Below, piece by piece: positions 45,748 through 56,970 of a stretch of DNA of 64,000 nt. Position numbers and translations under genes: made by a program. The stretch covers positions 83,946,441 to 84,010,440 of the forward strand of contig NC_088914.1 of NCBI RefSeq assembly GCF_963576675.1, read 5' to 3'. Each line of letters starts with the position of its first letter. The first letter of the stretch is position 1. The notes beneath the pieces were generated by a model. It worked only from the letters and a program-made list of their open reading frames with translations. It had not been told where the DNA came from and ran no database searches. This stretch comes from Euphorbia lathyris. Taxonomy: Eukaryota > Streptophyta > Magnoliopsida > Malpighiales > Euphorbiaceae.

Positions 45748-46496
45748 TCCTAAAATATAGATTTAATGAACATAGATCTAACGCTCAACGACCAAACATT
45801 TGGTCACACTAATAACACTATTAATATTTTGATTTCCTAAACTTTATTTATAAATATCAAAATCTTTAAATTTTATATTCAATAACATTAAAATTTAAAT
45901 AAAAAATACTGTAGTAAATAATAACAATAATAAAATAATAACGAAACAAATTTACTGCATCATTAACCTTTTTTATTCATTACCAAAATTTATAGTGAGA
46001 CACCTATCATTAATTTTGTTGATTTGTACTATAATTTACAAAATATAAAATTCAAGATTTTTTCTCTGTCAAAAGAAGTCTAGGATATCGATTGTTTATT
46101 GAAAAATATTATGCATTAAAATATTTTCCGTATTAGTTTACTTATTAAAATAAGTCAATAAAAAATTTAGACTAATCAACAAAAAAAAATATATAAAGCA
46201 AAAAAAATATGTCTAATTAAGATTTAGAGACTAATTTGGGATTTTGGTGTGTTTAAATTTAGGTGATTTAGTTTAGGGATTTTGATTTGAGGTTCAAAGA
46301 CTACTAACTACGGTCCGAAAGTAATACTATTACAATCTATTCATAGCTCATCTGTTGTTAAAAAAAACAGTTACACTTATCGTGTAACAAGTAATTTTTA
46401 GCATTTTTTAATAGAATTAAAATTTTATATAGGTTTATTTTAATCTTTTTATAGGTATACATATGATTTTTTTTCCTTATATAGGGTTAAAGTTAA
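45748..46496. other. Gene-free AT-rich spacer
   Basis: No frame of interest and no element with clear boundaries. Confidence 0.5.
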
Positions 46497-46992
46497 GGGT
46501 TAATTACAAATAACTACCTTGTAGTTTGACAAATTTGTAGACTGGTACCTATAATAATTTTTTTTTTTGCAAACACAACCATGTGGTTGCAAAATTTTAT
46601 ATGTTTATTTACTTTGCCAAATTTGGCCGATAACAACCTCAAAATGAAAATTTTCAAGAATTAAAGTTGTTTAGTATCATATTTATTATGAAACTATATT
46701 TTTAATTTTTCAAAATCATCATTTTTGGAGTTTTCTCTCTCTAAACATTATCTTTATCTCTCATAACAAACGACACCTAAATGACCTCAAACCCAAAAAA
46801 ATTGAAGAATTAAAATTGTTTAAAATATCATTTAACTCTTAAAATTTTTCATTTCGATGTCGTTATCGACCAATTTCTGACAAAGTGAACTCAAATGCAA
46901 AATTTTGTAAATCACAGGATTGCGTTTGTAAAAAAAAAAATCCACAAGTATCGGTCTGCAAATCGACCATGTATTTATCTATAATTAACCCC
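46497..46992. mobile_element. Foldback MITE-like element, about 496 bp
   Basis: Left end GGGTTAATTACAAATAACTA and right end TTATCTATAATTAACCCC are imperfect inverted copies, and the arms continue inward (GCCGATAACAACCTCAAAAT against TCGATGTCGTTATCGACC), giving arms of over 100 bases. No coding capacity. A target duplication could not be identified with confidence. Confidence 0.65.
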
Positions 46993-47284
46993 AAAATTAA
47001 CTCTTTTTAATTTTAAATTCCTCCGCAACCAAAATCTAAAAGTCATAATATTAATAACGTTATAATTCAAATACTATAAATATAATTCACCCATCAATCA
47101 ACACAAATACATGCATTCCTTGACAATAAACAAACAATTTCCATTAATACAATCCCAGAAATTACAAATTCATCGTTAAAATAACACCATAACATTTTAA
47201 TCAGTTTAGATCTAACAGTGAATAATTAAATCCACGTGGTCATCAGGGTTCATATAAACACCACTGTCCCCAAATAATAATAAA
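46993..47284. other. Intergenic spacer and probable DMP 3' region
   Basis: AT-rich. Lies downstream of the DMP stop codon (minus strand), so it should contain the 3' UTR. No clear poly(A) signal can be chosen. Confidence 0.4.
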
Positions 47285-47893
47285 CTAATTACGAGACAAA
47301 GGGGTTCCAATCCCATGTCGTTTTGAAGGGCATACAAGGAACAGAACGCTACAAATCAACCCGACACCAAAAGGAACAACAATCAACAAATCCTTAACCT
47401 CATCACTTGGTGTTGGACAAAAACATTTTACAACATTTTTATCAAACAAAGCAACTGTCCCAAAAACCAATATAGACATAAAAGCATGCAAGAAATCAAT
47501 AAACCTTAGCCGGTAATTAACCGCTTCCTCCGCCGATAACTTGACCGATCCGTCAATAACCCACAACCCCGAAAACGTCGCAAACCCGTACCGGACTTTC
47601 CCCCTCTCGTCACGAAAGCTATCGGTGAAGCAAAGGGCAAAGCAGGAAAATGCACAAACACTTAATAGGGTTAATGTCAATGTTGTACTAGTGATTGTAT
47701 TGCATTGGCCATCATGGGTCAAAATTGGGGAAAATATTTGGAATGTTAGAACTGAGCCTGTGGGGAGAAGTTTGGCTAAATGTGCTGTGCCTTTGAAGGT
47801 TTTTCTTATGGCTTTTTGGGCTGGTGTTTTTGTTGGTTTTTCAATTGGTGATAAAATTGCATTTTCTAGGAGCGGTATTTTAGTAACGTCCAT
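47285..47893 (-). CDS. DMP-family (DUF679) membrane protein
   Basis: Intact single-exon gene of 202 residues, the usual length and intronless form of plant DMPs. Family hallmarks: LLPTGSVLTFQIFSPILT, FTDSFRDERGKVRYGFAT, LWVIDGS, YRLRFIDFLHAFMS, ALFDKNVVKCFCPTPSDE and KRHGIGTPLS at the C terminus. Four hydrophobic segments, about residues 41-60, 70-90, 130-152 and 168-188, with a soluble N-terminal tail. DMPs are endomembrane or plasma-membrane proteins linked to membrane remodelling in senescence; the DMP8/9 branch acts in gamete fusion. Which branch this one belongs to needs a tree. The ATG at 47893 is the first in frame and the N terminus fits the family. Confidence 0.93.
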   Translation of the reverse strand: MDVTKIPLLENAILSPIEKPTKTPAQKAIRKTFKGTAHLAKLLPTGSVLTFQIFSPILTHDGQCNTITSTTLTLTLLSVCAFSCFALCFTDSFRDERGKVRYGFATFSGLWVIDGSVKLSAEEAVNYRLRFIDFLHAFMSILVFGTVALFDKNVVKCFCPTPSDEVKDLLIVVPFGVGLICSVLFLVCPSKRHGIGTPLSRN

Positions 47894-48031
47894 GGTTTGT
47901 CACGGTACGTATTACAGGGGGTGAGGAATCTTAACCGTGATTAAAGCACGATCAGGATTACCCGGTACCCTGTTGTTTATGGAAAAGAAGAATTGTTTTT
48001 TTTTTCTTTTGCAAAATTTATGGGGATTCTT

Positions 48032-48071
48032 GAGAATTTATATAGGAAAAAGAGAATTTATATAGGAAAAA
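48032..48071 (-). promoter_or_regulatory. Tandemly duplicated 20-bp unit carrying the likely DMP TATA box
   Basis: The 20-base unit GAGAATTTATATAGGAAAAA occurs twice in a row (48032-48051, 48052-48071). On the minus strand each holds CCTATATAAATTC, a good TATA box about 150 and 170 bases upstream of the DMP start codon. Promoter use is inferred. Confidence 0.55.
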
Positions 48072-48700
48072 GAGATGGTTAATTTGTTTTAATTATGTTT
48101 AGTATGTAATTAATGGGTGGATTTATTGTTATTTGGGAGTTTTCTTTGTGGTTTTTTATTGGAGCAGTTTATTAGTAGTTTGTAAATCATAAATTTAAAT
48201 AGTAAGTTACAATATTGTTTATTTATGGAGGTTGAAATCTAACCTCTTCAATTATATTTATAGTTATTTTATTTAACAAAAAAATTTTTGTTAAAATTTT
48301 CAATTTTTTGTCCATTTTAAACGGAAAAAAACCTATTAATTTTTATTTTTTTTATGAAAAAAACATCTTAATTTACTTATTAGTTGAATGACTATGGAAT
48401 TATATGAATCTAGGCAGAGCGGTCTTAAACATTTTTGGGGTACTGTGCTAAATGAAAAAAAATTGAACCCTATTCATTAAAAAATTAATAATTTCATATA
48501 ATGTTTCTACAAAATGAAACACCAAAATACTTTTAACTTGATTTTTAACATAATAAATATAATAAAAATAAGTAAATTAGATATTGCATAATAATAATAA
48601 TAATAAAATTGGGCCCCTTAACACTCTTAGAGCGTTATTTTTCTGGATAAATTAACATATTCATTTAATTTTACACATAATAATTAATAACAATAATTTA
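48072..48700. other. Gene-free AT-rich spacer with an old repeat fragment
   Basis: About 48415-48640 begins GAGCGGTCTTAAACATTTTTGGG and ends GGGCCCCTTAACACTC, reminiscent of the 'GGGCC...GGGGCCC' hAT-like repeats in plants, but ends and target duplication are not defined. Confidence 0.4.
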
Positions 48701-49790
48701 TTTAGAGAGAGGGTGGGTTGGGCTTTAGGAGCCTCCAAAAATTCAATCTGGCCTTATTAGGCAAACAAGCCTGGAAGTTGATGGTTAATCCAAATTCTTT
48801 AGTGGGTAGAATGTTCAAAGCTAAATATTTTCCTAGAGACCCCTTCTTTTCCTCCAAATTGGGCAATAATCCTAGTTTTGTTTGGGGGAGTGTTTGGAGA
48901 GCCATTGAGGTATTGAAATTGGGAGTTCGTTGGAGAATTGGGGATGGTAAGTCAATATATGTGTGGAAAGACCCATGGGTAAATACTACGGCCCCATTTA
49001 GGGTCCAGGAAGATGCTGTTATGAGCAGGATGATACAAAAGTGGCTGACCTGTTTATTCCAGGCAGGAAGTTCTGGGACAGAGGGAAGGTGGAGGATTTG
49101 TTGACCGAGGCAGGTGCCAGGATTGTGTGTAGGATGGTGTTGCCAACCAGAGAAGTAGAGGATGGACCAATGTGGAATTTTACCAAAAATGACATGTACA
49201 CAAGTAAATCAGGGTATAAAGCGCTTTGTGATGAGTATGGTGGTGAGAATCAAGATGATGGGTGGAGTAGAATTTGGAAGATGCACGTCCCCCCAAAAGT
49301 TAGAATGTTTGTATGGAAGTTGGCCTCGAGCTGTGTGGCTACTAGACATAGATTGGCAGGGAGGGGGCTGTCAATCCCAACGCAGTGCCCTTTCTGTCAT
49401 TCTGATACTGAGCATGACCACCACCTCTTTGTGGATTGTGTATATGTCCAGGAATGTTGGAACCTATCCGGGATCAATACGGATGTATTTCAACCTGATT
49501 ATCTAACGGGTTCTATTTTGCAGGTACTCTTGTCCAATGATGAAGACACCATAACCAAGGTGGCCATGACGCTTTGGGTTATTTGGAACCAAAGGAATCA
49601 GATAGTCTGGGAGAGCAAAGTCCAATTACCAGAAACAGCGATTGCTCTTGCGGGTAACTACCTTACTGCTTGGCGCCAGTCCTAGTTGAAGAACCTTCCG
49701 GTCGCTGTCCGTCATCCTTCCACGCCCCCAGCGGCTCACGCCGATGCCGTCACCGCACAACACCGCCCGATCCTAGTAGCTCATTAATAC
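48701..49790 (+). pseudogene. Second L1-type LINE fragment (RT thumb to zinc-binding region)
   Basis: Starts inside the coding region with GLGFRSLQKFNLALLGKQAW and runs through FKAKYFPRD, WKDPWVN, then after a frameshift near 49030 the zf-RVT part (MWNFTKNDMYTSKSGYK, HVPPKVRMFVWKLAS, CPFCHSDTEHDHHLF). It stays open to 49685. It closely parallels the LINE at 8270-45732 (FNLALLGKQGWKL, FKAKYYPRTN) but is a different copy. No RNase H domain or poly(A) is seen, so both ends are truncated. Confidence 0.85.
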
Positions 49791-51177
49791 CGAATTAAAT
49801 TTCACCTTAAAGGATAACTGTCTAAATTTTATATTTTTATCAATAACTCATAGACTTATTACTAATTTTAACCCTGTTAAAATTCAACGAAACTACCGGA
49901 ACTAAACTTACACAAAATCATACCTAAAACATTTTAAAAATAATTTGAGTCTAGAATACAGTTACCGAATGTCGTCATCGATCACCGAGAATTCGTCACT
50001 GAAATATCATCGGTCATCAAAAATTCGTTGGTATATGACGTCGAACCGAACACTTTCAAACATAATGAAACGAGTAGCTTTTTTTTTCATTTTTATTTGT
50101 AATCACTTCATCCCCCCACTCAATTTCAATTGAGTTCTATTTATATCCAAATTGTTCACATATATGTCAACTTATAACTTATAGTGTTATACATATACAC
50201 ATGGCAAATGATGCAGTTAACTTTAATTAATTTTTAGACAAGTGTTTCTATTCATATTTTATATTTCAACAAGTATTTTATTGACTCTTTAAATAAATGC
50301 CACGTTTTCCTTTATTTTTTTTAATTATCATTTTTTTAAAATAACATAATATGTTATTAAATTGTAAACTATAACTCTATATTTGTAATTGAAAATAGTG
50401 TTGGAAAAAAATAGTTATTTTGATCCCTTTAATTTATAATTTTTATAAAATTTACCCAATACTTTTAATTTACACATAAAAACAGTAAATTAAACCTAAT
50501 AGCGTATTTAAAAATCGTAATTAATTAATACTCTAAAATCTATATCGAAAATTTTTAGATACAGACGTGATAATACTAAACTAAGTAATGTTAATTTTTG
50601 AACTTTTTGTTTTGAGGTCATTTAAGTGTTGTTTGATTAACAGAGAGAAATCAATTTTTAGATAAAGAAACTCTTGAAATGATGTATTGAAAAATTGAAA
50701 ATAGTAGTTTTATTGGAAATGTGATAGTTAGAAACTTTAATTTTTTTTTTTTTTTAAATCATTATCTCTCATTTTGACTAGATCAATGGTAAAAATATTA
50801 TTATGTTAGCATAATGTAAAGTTAAAATGTTACAATGTTCCATTTTAAAGTTTGTGGATGATAATGAAACTAAGAATAAAATTCAGAAGCAATAGGCATA
50901 ATTTTATTTTTAATTTACCCAATTAACTCATCACCATACATTTTGTTTTTATTATTATAAAAAGAAGCCATTTTTATTTTATTTATTATCCATTGTTTTG
51001 CTCTTGTTTCTTCTTGTTCTTATTTTTGAATTTTAGTTTCATGGGGCCAACTAATGATGTTGTAAATAGTATAATTTTGACTTAGACAAATCACCAAAAA
51101 AAAAAAAACTTCAATTATTTTAGAGAGAAAAAATGTGATATTTTTTTTTATTGTAAAGAATCTATGTGTTTGCTTAC
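49791..51177. other. Gene-free AT-rich spacer
   Basis: Long T and A runs, no supported gene or bounded element. Confidence 0.5.
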
Positions 51178-51469
51178 TGTTAGAGACTAATATAAAATCT
51201 ACGATTTGGCCTTAACTATCAGCTTGATGTTTTAGTTAAATCGGTTCCATAACATAATATCAGAGCCTTTTCTACCAAACGGTTGAGGATTCGAGTCCTG
51301 ACAACCTTATTAATTTGTGGAATTAAAAAAATATTGTGAGATGAGTCTGTGTTGTACACGTTGCAAGCCCATGGACATTTACATGTGAGGTGTGTTAGAG
51401 ACTAATATAAAATCTACGATTGAGCCTCAACTATCAGCTTGAACTTTTAGTTAAATCGGTTCCATGACA
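51178..51469 (+). mobile_element. TRIM retrotransposon (292 bp, two 77-bp LTRs)
   Basis: Direct repeats of 77 bp, 51178-51254 and 51393-51469, both beginning TGTTAGAGACTAATATAAAA and ending GGTTCCATRACA. Immediately after the first is TAATATCAGAGCC, a two-base variant of the Met-tRNA primer binding site. A short purine-leaning tract (ACATGTGAGG) precedes the second repeat. This layout and sequence fit the well-known plant TRIMs. No 5-bp target duplication is seen (CTTAC against CATCG), so flanks have mutated or one end is rearranged. Confidence 0.85.
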
Positions 51470-51527
51470 CATCGTAAATTAGTAAAAAAAATAAGTTTGA
51501 CTAAAGGGGTGTTTGATTGCTCATTTT

Positions 51528-52431
51528 CATGGCCGGTCCTGGGCCTAGGCTCGGGGTGTGCCGGCCTAGGGCCCAAGGGCTGGAGGGGGCCCAAAAATTT
51601 TTATAGTTATAAATAAATAGCTTATGTTCTAAGTATAACATATAAATTCAAAATAGCAGAATGATATTCCATCCTCTTTCGACTAAAGAGGGCAAGTCTC
51701 ATTTTATTACCTCATAGAATAACTATTTTTATTCTGATTAAATTTAAAAATTAAAAAAGTTTTATTTTATTATTTTAATTTGATTAAATTTGAAAATTAA
51801 AAATTAATTTATGCAATGATAGGAATAAAAATCAATTTAAAATTTAAAAATAAAAAAGCAATAAAAACAATATTAATAATAACAATAAATCTAAAAAATT
51901 AATAATATTGTTGTAAATAATTATTGTATGTAATTTTATCATCACTAATTTTTAATAAGGAAAAAAAATAAGTATATAAAGTATATATTATTATTACTAT
52001 TATTATTTAATTTCTACATGTAAATGCGTAGGAGAAACAATTATTTTGTAGGTGAGTTATGGAGAGAATCTTCCATCCAAAAATCTCCTATAATATTTTA
52101 CGTTCTATAGGAGACTCCGTAGGAGATTCCTACCGAACATGTTTGTAGGAGAAAATGTAGTTGTTTCCTATATTTCCTGCAGATATACTTTTCGTAGCAG
52201 AGTTTCGCAGCAGATCCGTATTTTTCTTGTAGTGTATGAAAGTTAATTTTTTTTAATATAGACAATGATAAAATCATACAAGATGACCTAATTCTTTCTG
52301 AAATCTCATTGATTAAAAAAAAAAATTAAAAGGTCTGTCCAACTTTTACACTTTAGTTAGTAAATTTTATATTAAAGGGGTCCTTACTGTTTATTTTGCT
52401 TAGGGCCGCTAAATTGTCAGGATCGGCCCTG
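51528..52431. mobile_element. Non-autonomous hAT-like element, 904 bp, TSD CTCATTTT
   Basis: Left end CATGGCCGGTCCTG and right end, read inward, CAGGGCCGATCCTGAC are inverted repeats of the common plant 'CAGGGCCGG' type. Flanked by CTCATTTT at 51520-51527 and 52432-52439, a perfect 8-bp duplication as expected for hAT. The interior is AT-rich and non-coding and contains the end of a CACTA-like element. Confidence 0.8.
52025..52234 (-). mobile_element. CACTA-like terminal fragment inside the hAT-like element
   Basis: The right end reads, on the minus strand, CACTACAAGAAAAATACGG, the typical En/Spm-type terminus. Inward are several TAGGAGA-type subterminal repeats (about 52030-52160). The opposite terminus is not found, so it is a fragment or a deleted copy. 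Confidence 0.6.
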
Positions 52432-52904
52432 CTCATTTTCATGCTTTTTTTTGTCTTTTCACTTCAAAATGGAGAGTTTTAGGTATTTGGTTAGTGACCT
52501 CATGTTTGCCTTTTACACCTGAAAAAATAGTTTTTTACAAAGACAGAGAATATCTGCTTTCCGGAAAAACAGTTTTTTCCAACAGCAAACAATAAGTAAA
52601 ATAAATGGGCCTAACACTATTTAAATTAAACATCAAAAATTTAAAATACTATATCAGCAAAAATCAACCTTTAATTAACTTATCATTTCAATAAAATGAC
52701 AATATGCGACTTCAGTAAAATCAATATCTACCTTAACAGTAACTAGCATTGTTAATTGTTTTTTTTTTACTAATAGTCTAAAAAATATATTGTTTTTTAA
52801 TAAAAAATATTATAGTAATTATCAGTCCATACTGATTCAAATTCGGGTGGATCATGAATTAAGGTTTTATCTAATTATTTTGTTATAGCTGCATAAGGAA
52901 GTTA

Positions 52905-52970
52905 GAATCAGTGTTATGAAAATCGAACCGGACCGGACTGGCTGGTTCAACCAGTTCGATCTGGGATTAA
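52905..52970. repeat. Fragment of the CCGG-type MITE family
   Basis: AGTGTTATGAAAATCGAACC then GGACCGGACTGGCTGG resembles the left end of the element at 6480-7094. Only one end is present. Confidence 0.5.
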
Positions 52971-52998
52971 TATTCTCTTATCCTTATACTTAGCTTAT

Positions 52999-53408
52999 GA
53001 TCATGTTTGGCAAATAGTTGTTAGCTGATATTCGATTATATTAGCTGTTAGCTAATTACCTTTTTGGTTAGCTAATTTTGACTAGCTGATTATGTAAACT
53101 AGTTTGGTAAAACTTAGCTGATTCTTAATAGCTGATTGTGTAAAATAACATATAAAGACATGATAAAACCATTATTTGGAACTAAAAGATAGTAATTATG
53201 GGTAAAAATGTTATTAAAAAGAGATGGAACAATAAACTAATTGAAAAAACTCCTAAAACCAGCATTTTCAAAATTAGCATTTTGGACCCAATAAGTTTTT
53301 TCAAACATCTCTTTACCAAACAACACAATAAGAGGTTTGACTAGTCAAAACCTCTAAAGTGCCCAAACCTCTAATTTTACTCCAAAAAGCTCTTTACCAA
53401 ACATGACC
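52999..53408. mobile_element. MITE-like foldback element, 410 bp
   Basis: Ends GATCATGTTTGGCAAATAG and CTCTTTACCAAACATGACC are inverted copies (consensus GGTCATGTTTGGTAAA). The interior has repeated TTAGCTGATT words and is non-coding. No convincing target duplication. Confidence 0.65.
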
Positions 53409-55034
53409 TATATAAATGGACATAGATTAGACATAAAAAAAAAAATACATAAGAATTAAGCGAACAAATTTTCTCTCCCTCTCTCTCTAAGATTCAGCGC
53501 CCCTCTCTCTCTTTATAAGGAGACTTCGTTCTTAGATCGTGGATTAATCGTTCTTCTCTCGAATAATTTTGGTATGAGAACAACGTGATTGGTAATACAA
53601 GTTCGTAGTTCGAGTTCTTCCACTGCCTACCCAACGTTAGTCTACGTTTCAAGAGATAACCCGATAATCCATATTTGCACCCATATAATTAATCGAGTAG
53701 AAATCATTCACATATCATATTCATTTATTTATAAATTTGTGAAATTAGATGATTTTGTTTCTTTAATTTTTTTTTATTATATGAGTGGATGTGGCAATAA
53801 ACTAATCACTTGATCTTGAATGGCATGTTGATGGATGAAATCTTGGACCAAAAAATTTAGGTGAAGAAATTATACCTAATCTAGTATTAATTATTGTAGA
53901 TGCATGATTTAGACACCATTGTCTATTATTTATTTCTATTTATATAGGAGAATAATCAACTTAATTAATTAATTCTTGCATAAATTATAATGGAAAAACC
54001 TTATATTTGCATGAACTAACACAAATTTAAAGAAGAATACAAACTTATATAATAACCAATTAATCTGTAAATTCCACTAAACCCTAATTGAAATATGTGG
54101 TTTGCCCTGACTTTGAAAGTGAGTAGATCTACCCTTACCTAAACTTTTTTCTACCAAAAAAAAGAAAATTATTAATGTATAGCATTATGTTTGAAAACAT
54201 TTATACTAAATCTACACACTTAATATACCGGTTGTTCTTGAACTTGTCTAAAAAGCTTGATTGACCTCCTTAATTTACATTGTATCTCATTAGCTATATA
54301 AACTTACTTAAATTGTCATGTTAAGTCCTTAAATCTATCAAAACACCATAAATATATCAGACTTGTCTCCTTACTGAGCAAATAAACCACGTCCCCTTGA
54401 TGAGCACGTTAATCTTGTCTCCTTTGTGAGCAAGTAATCAAGGGTTCACCAAAGACAAGACAAGACCGAAGTCATCTCAGACCGAAACCAAAAATATGCA
54501 TTCCATAAAGGCCTAAACAGCCATACTGAAAAGTAGTCGAAGCTAGGCTTGTGATGTTACCACCTCTCTGTTCGGGCATGGATTTACTGAAAGATGTCCT
54601 CATCAAAAAGTCTAATTTAAAAGTGTCTAGTTTAGTAAGAGGTAATGTAATGAGTCTAGATATGTAAACGAGTTTATTAATTGAGTCAATTTTGTAATTT
54701 AACCTTCATTATATGGAGTTGATGATTAACTTTTAAAGTTTAATTGGATAATTTCAACCTAAGTTAGGAACTACTACTACTATTAAATCATGTGCACTGA
54801 AAAATATACATATTGGAACAATCAAATTTGTCAAATTGTTGGTGAATATATAAAGAATAGAATATATACAAAGTATCACATGCGTTAATCTCTTTCAACA
54901 AACTCATTTTCAACATTCAAAAAGTTTCCAACCACTTTTAATTTTTAATTGAGCAATCACTTGCTGAGGATATTGTAATTCGATTCCATTAAATGCAAAA
55001 ATCCAGTAATTTTTTTAAGACAAAAAACATTATT
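53409..55034. other. Gene-free spacer
   Basis: A CT-rich patch (CTCTCCCTCTCTCTCTAAG) with TTTATAAGG near 53470-53520 resembles the R/U5 end of an LTR or a 5' UTR, but no paired repeat or gene follows. A 225-bp frame at 53589-53813 has no motif. About 54350-54440 repeats a GAGCAAGTAA/GAGCAAATAA phrase. Nothing firm. Confidence 0.4.
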
Positions 55035-55219
55035 AATGTTTGTTTTATCTACTGTTGCTGTTTGCTGTTTGCTTGTTGTTACTATTTGCTGTTAGAAAAA
55101 ACTTCTTTTCCAAAAAGCAGAGATTCTCTGCTTTTGTAAAAGACTGCTTTTCAGGTGTAAAAGACAAACAGGAAGTAAAAAAGCAAATAGGAGCACGACA
55201 AAGAGCAACCAAACACCTT
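55035..55219 (+). repeat. Dispersed non-autonomous repeat, copy 3 of 4
   Basis: TTTGTTTTATCTACTGTTGC, then CAAAAAGCAGAGATTCTCTG, ending GAGCAACCAAACACC. Same order as at 2764-2966. The right end gives the family terminus GGTGTTTGGTTGCTC in inverse. Confidence 0.7.
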
Positions 55220-55255
55220 CTTAGATTCCTCATCTTTTTTTTTATGAGTTTATTA

Positions 55256-55943
55256 AGTAGTGGTTAATGGTTACGGTTACGGTTGTGGTTTTCATATTCT
55301 AAAAACCGCGGTTAACCAAAACCAGCCGAATTCAATTAAATATATAAATATATATTATTTATATTTATATTTATACATATAATTAGATATTATCTCACTC
55401 AAAATAAATACAGGGATCAATAGCAAAAATTTAATAAGAAAACACTAATTATTTCCAGGGACTAAGACTCAACGATGGAATATTATGTCCCAAATATCGT
55501 TGTACTATCAAATTTGTCACAAAGTAAACTAGTGAAATTAATATACATGGACAGAGCTTAGTTGGTATAGCACGGAGGATAATAATCATGGCCCAAAAAA
55601 ACATAGTAATTTGATGCCTAGAGTTGTTGTAAAGGGAAAATGCAGTGCCCAATCCATAATGCACACGTACATAATGCACACACATCTCTCTCTCCGTTGT
55701 TAATCTTTTCAACTCGATATTGACCCATCGTCCCACTCACAATAAAAATCAGAATTTTTTTTATTTTTTTTATTTTGTTTTACTAATGGTTAGAAACTGA
55801 AATAAAAGGTTAACCAATTAGTGGTTAACCGAATTTAATGGACTAGTGTATGTGTATGGTTAAATATTTTTAAAAAACCGATAAAATGGTTAACCGACCG
55901 AATTAACCTTAATGGACTGGTTAACCGACCACGTGCACCCCTA
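55256..55943. repeat. GGTTAACC-type MITE relic with a secondary insertion
   Basis: Starts with GGTTAATGGTTACGGTTACG and AACCGCGGTTAACC, ends with GGTTAACCGACCACGTGCACC, words typical of a plant foldback family. The middle part (about 55440-55745) is unlike it and probably a later insertion. Ends are not exact. Confidence 0.45.
55549..55740 (+). repeat. Possible tRNA-derived SINE
   Basis: GAGCTTAGTTGGTATAGCAC resembles a pol III A box region, and AATTTGATGCCTAG about 45 bases on is a weak B box. No poly(A) or target duplication is evident, so the call is tentative. Confidence 0.3.
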
Positions 55944-56970
55944 ATCTTACCATTCATTCATTTCTTTTTATATTTTCTTAATACAAAATTCTAACGATTT
56001 GATATAAATTTAGCACAGGGACCCCAAAAAGTTTAAGACAGCCTTTCTCAGCTATGGATTCGCAGAAGACTCCAGAAGATGTTTTTTTTTTTTAAGAAAA
56101 AAACGTTTTCTAAAGGAAGTTTTAACCATTTCTCCAAATAATTAATTTTTCATTTTATCAAGTTTATAAAGCCTCACTTATTTGTTTTAAGATGATTAAG
56201 TTTTTTTTTTTTCCTTTAGACTTACAATTTGTAAAGGAGGTATATGAGAATGAAGAGAGAAAACACACAACACGTTTCTTTCCATAAGAATTTCTAGTAT
56301 TATAATTTTCTCTTCACCACCTATGATTGTCTGCCTTCTATGTTCTTGTAAAATTGACATGTAGGTTGTAAATATATCTATATGATTGCAAAAGAAAAAA
56401 TCCAAATCCGAAGATTCAGAAAAGTTTAAATGTTGAAGATTAGATTACAGATGTGTGTTTGCAGTTCTTTTTTTATCTTTATATATTCTGTTCTAGGCAT
56501 AACTTTTACTTATATACAGTTTTATTTCTTATTATTTTTTTTTTTTGTAAAGGTTGTTTTTGATGTACGCATTTCATGAAAAAAAAACTTCAAAAATACA
56601 AAATTAATATATAAAAAAATATAGTAATGAATTACTAAATTGAAGTTGTATTTTGGCAATAGAAAAATGCCAAAAAGAAAAAAAGAAGTAAATGTATGAT
56701 GTTGACCGAAATAATTGCTGAAGAACCTCCTTTTCAACGTTCAAACAAACACCGGTATATGACAATAAAGTTAGTTATGTCCTTCCTTCCCCACATGGGA
56801 ATGAATTTACTACTTTCCTTTTACTGACTTCCGTTGACTGCCTCTATATGTCATGTTTAGTATACCTTTTGGTCTAAAAGAACAAATAAACCCTCAACTT
56901 ATAAAACATTTCATTAACTTTCTAAATTTATTTAAAATTACTTGATTAATCTCTTATATTCACAGGGTAA
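55944..56970. other. Gene-free AT-rich spacer
   Basis: Poly-T/poly-A runs and short AT-driven frames; nothing recognised. Confidence 0.5.

Larger units (their letters stand above)
51506..52612 (-). repeat. Dispersed repeat copy 2 (inverted), interrupted by a hAT-like insertion
   Basis: The outer parts 51506-51527 (GGGGTGTTTGATTGCTCATTTT) and 52432-52612 join into an inverted copy of the repeat at 2764-2966 (CAGAGAATATCTGCTTTCC, CAACAGCAAACAATAAG). The 904-bp element at 51528-52431 lies between them. Confidence 0.7.

Noticed and set aside
47541..47924. Plus-strand frame opposite the DMP gene
   Set aside because: It is the antisense shadow of a well-conserved DMP coding sequence.
51178..51469. 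Simple tandem duplication of a 77-bp unit
   Set aside because: The unit has TG...CA ends, a primer-binding-site-like sequence follows the first copy and a purine stretch precedes the second, which fits a TRIM element.
53589..53813. 74-residue frame as an exon
   Set aside because: No homology-like motif and no splice context; composition turns AT-driven after the first 40 codons.
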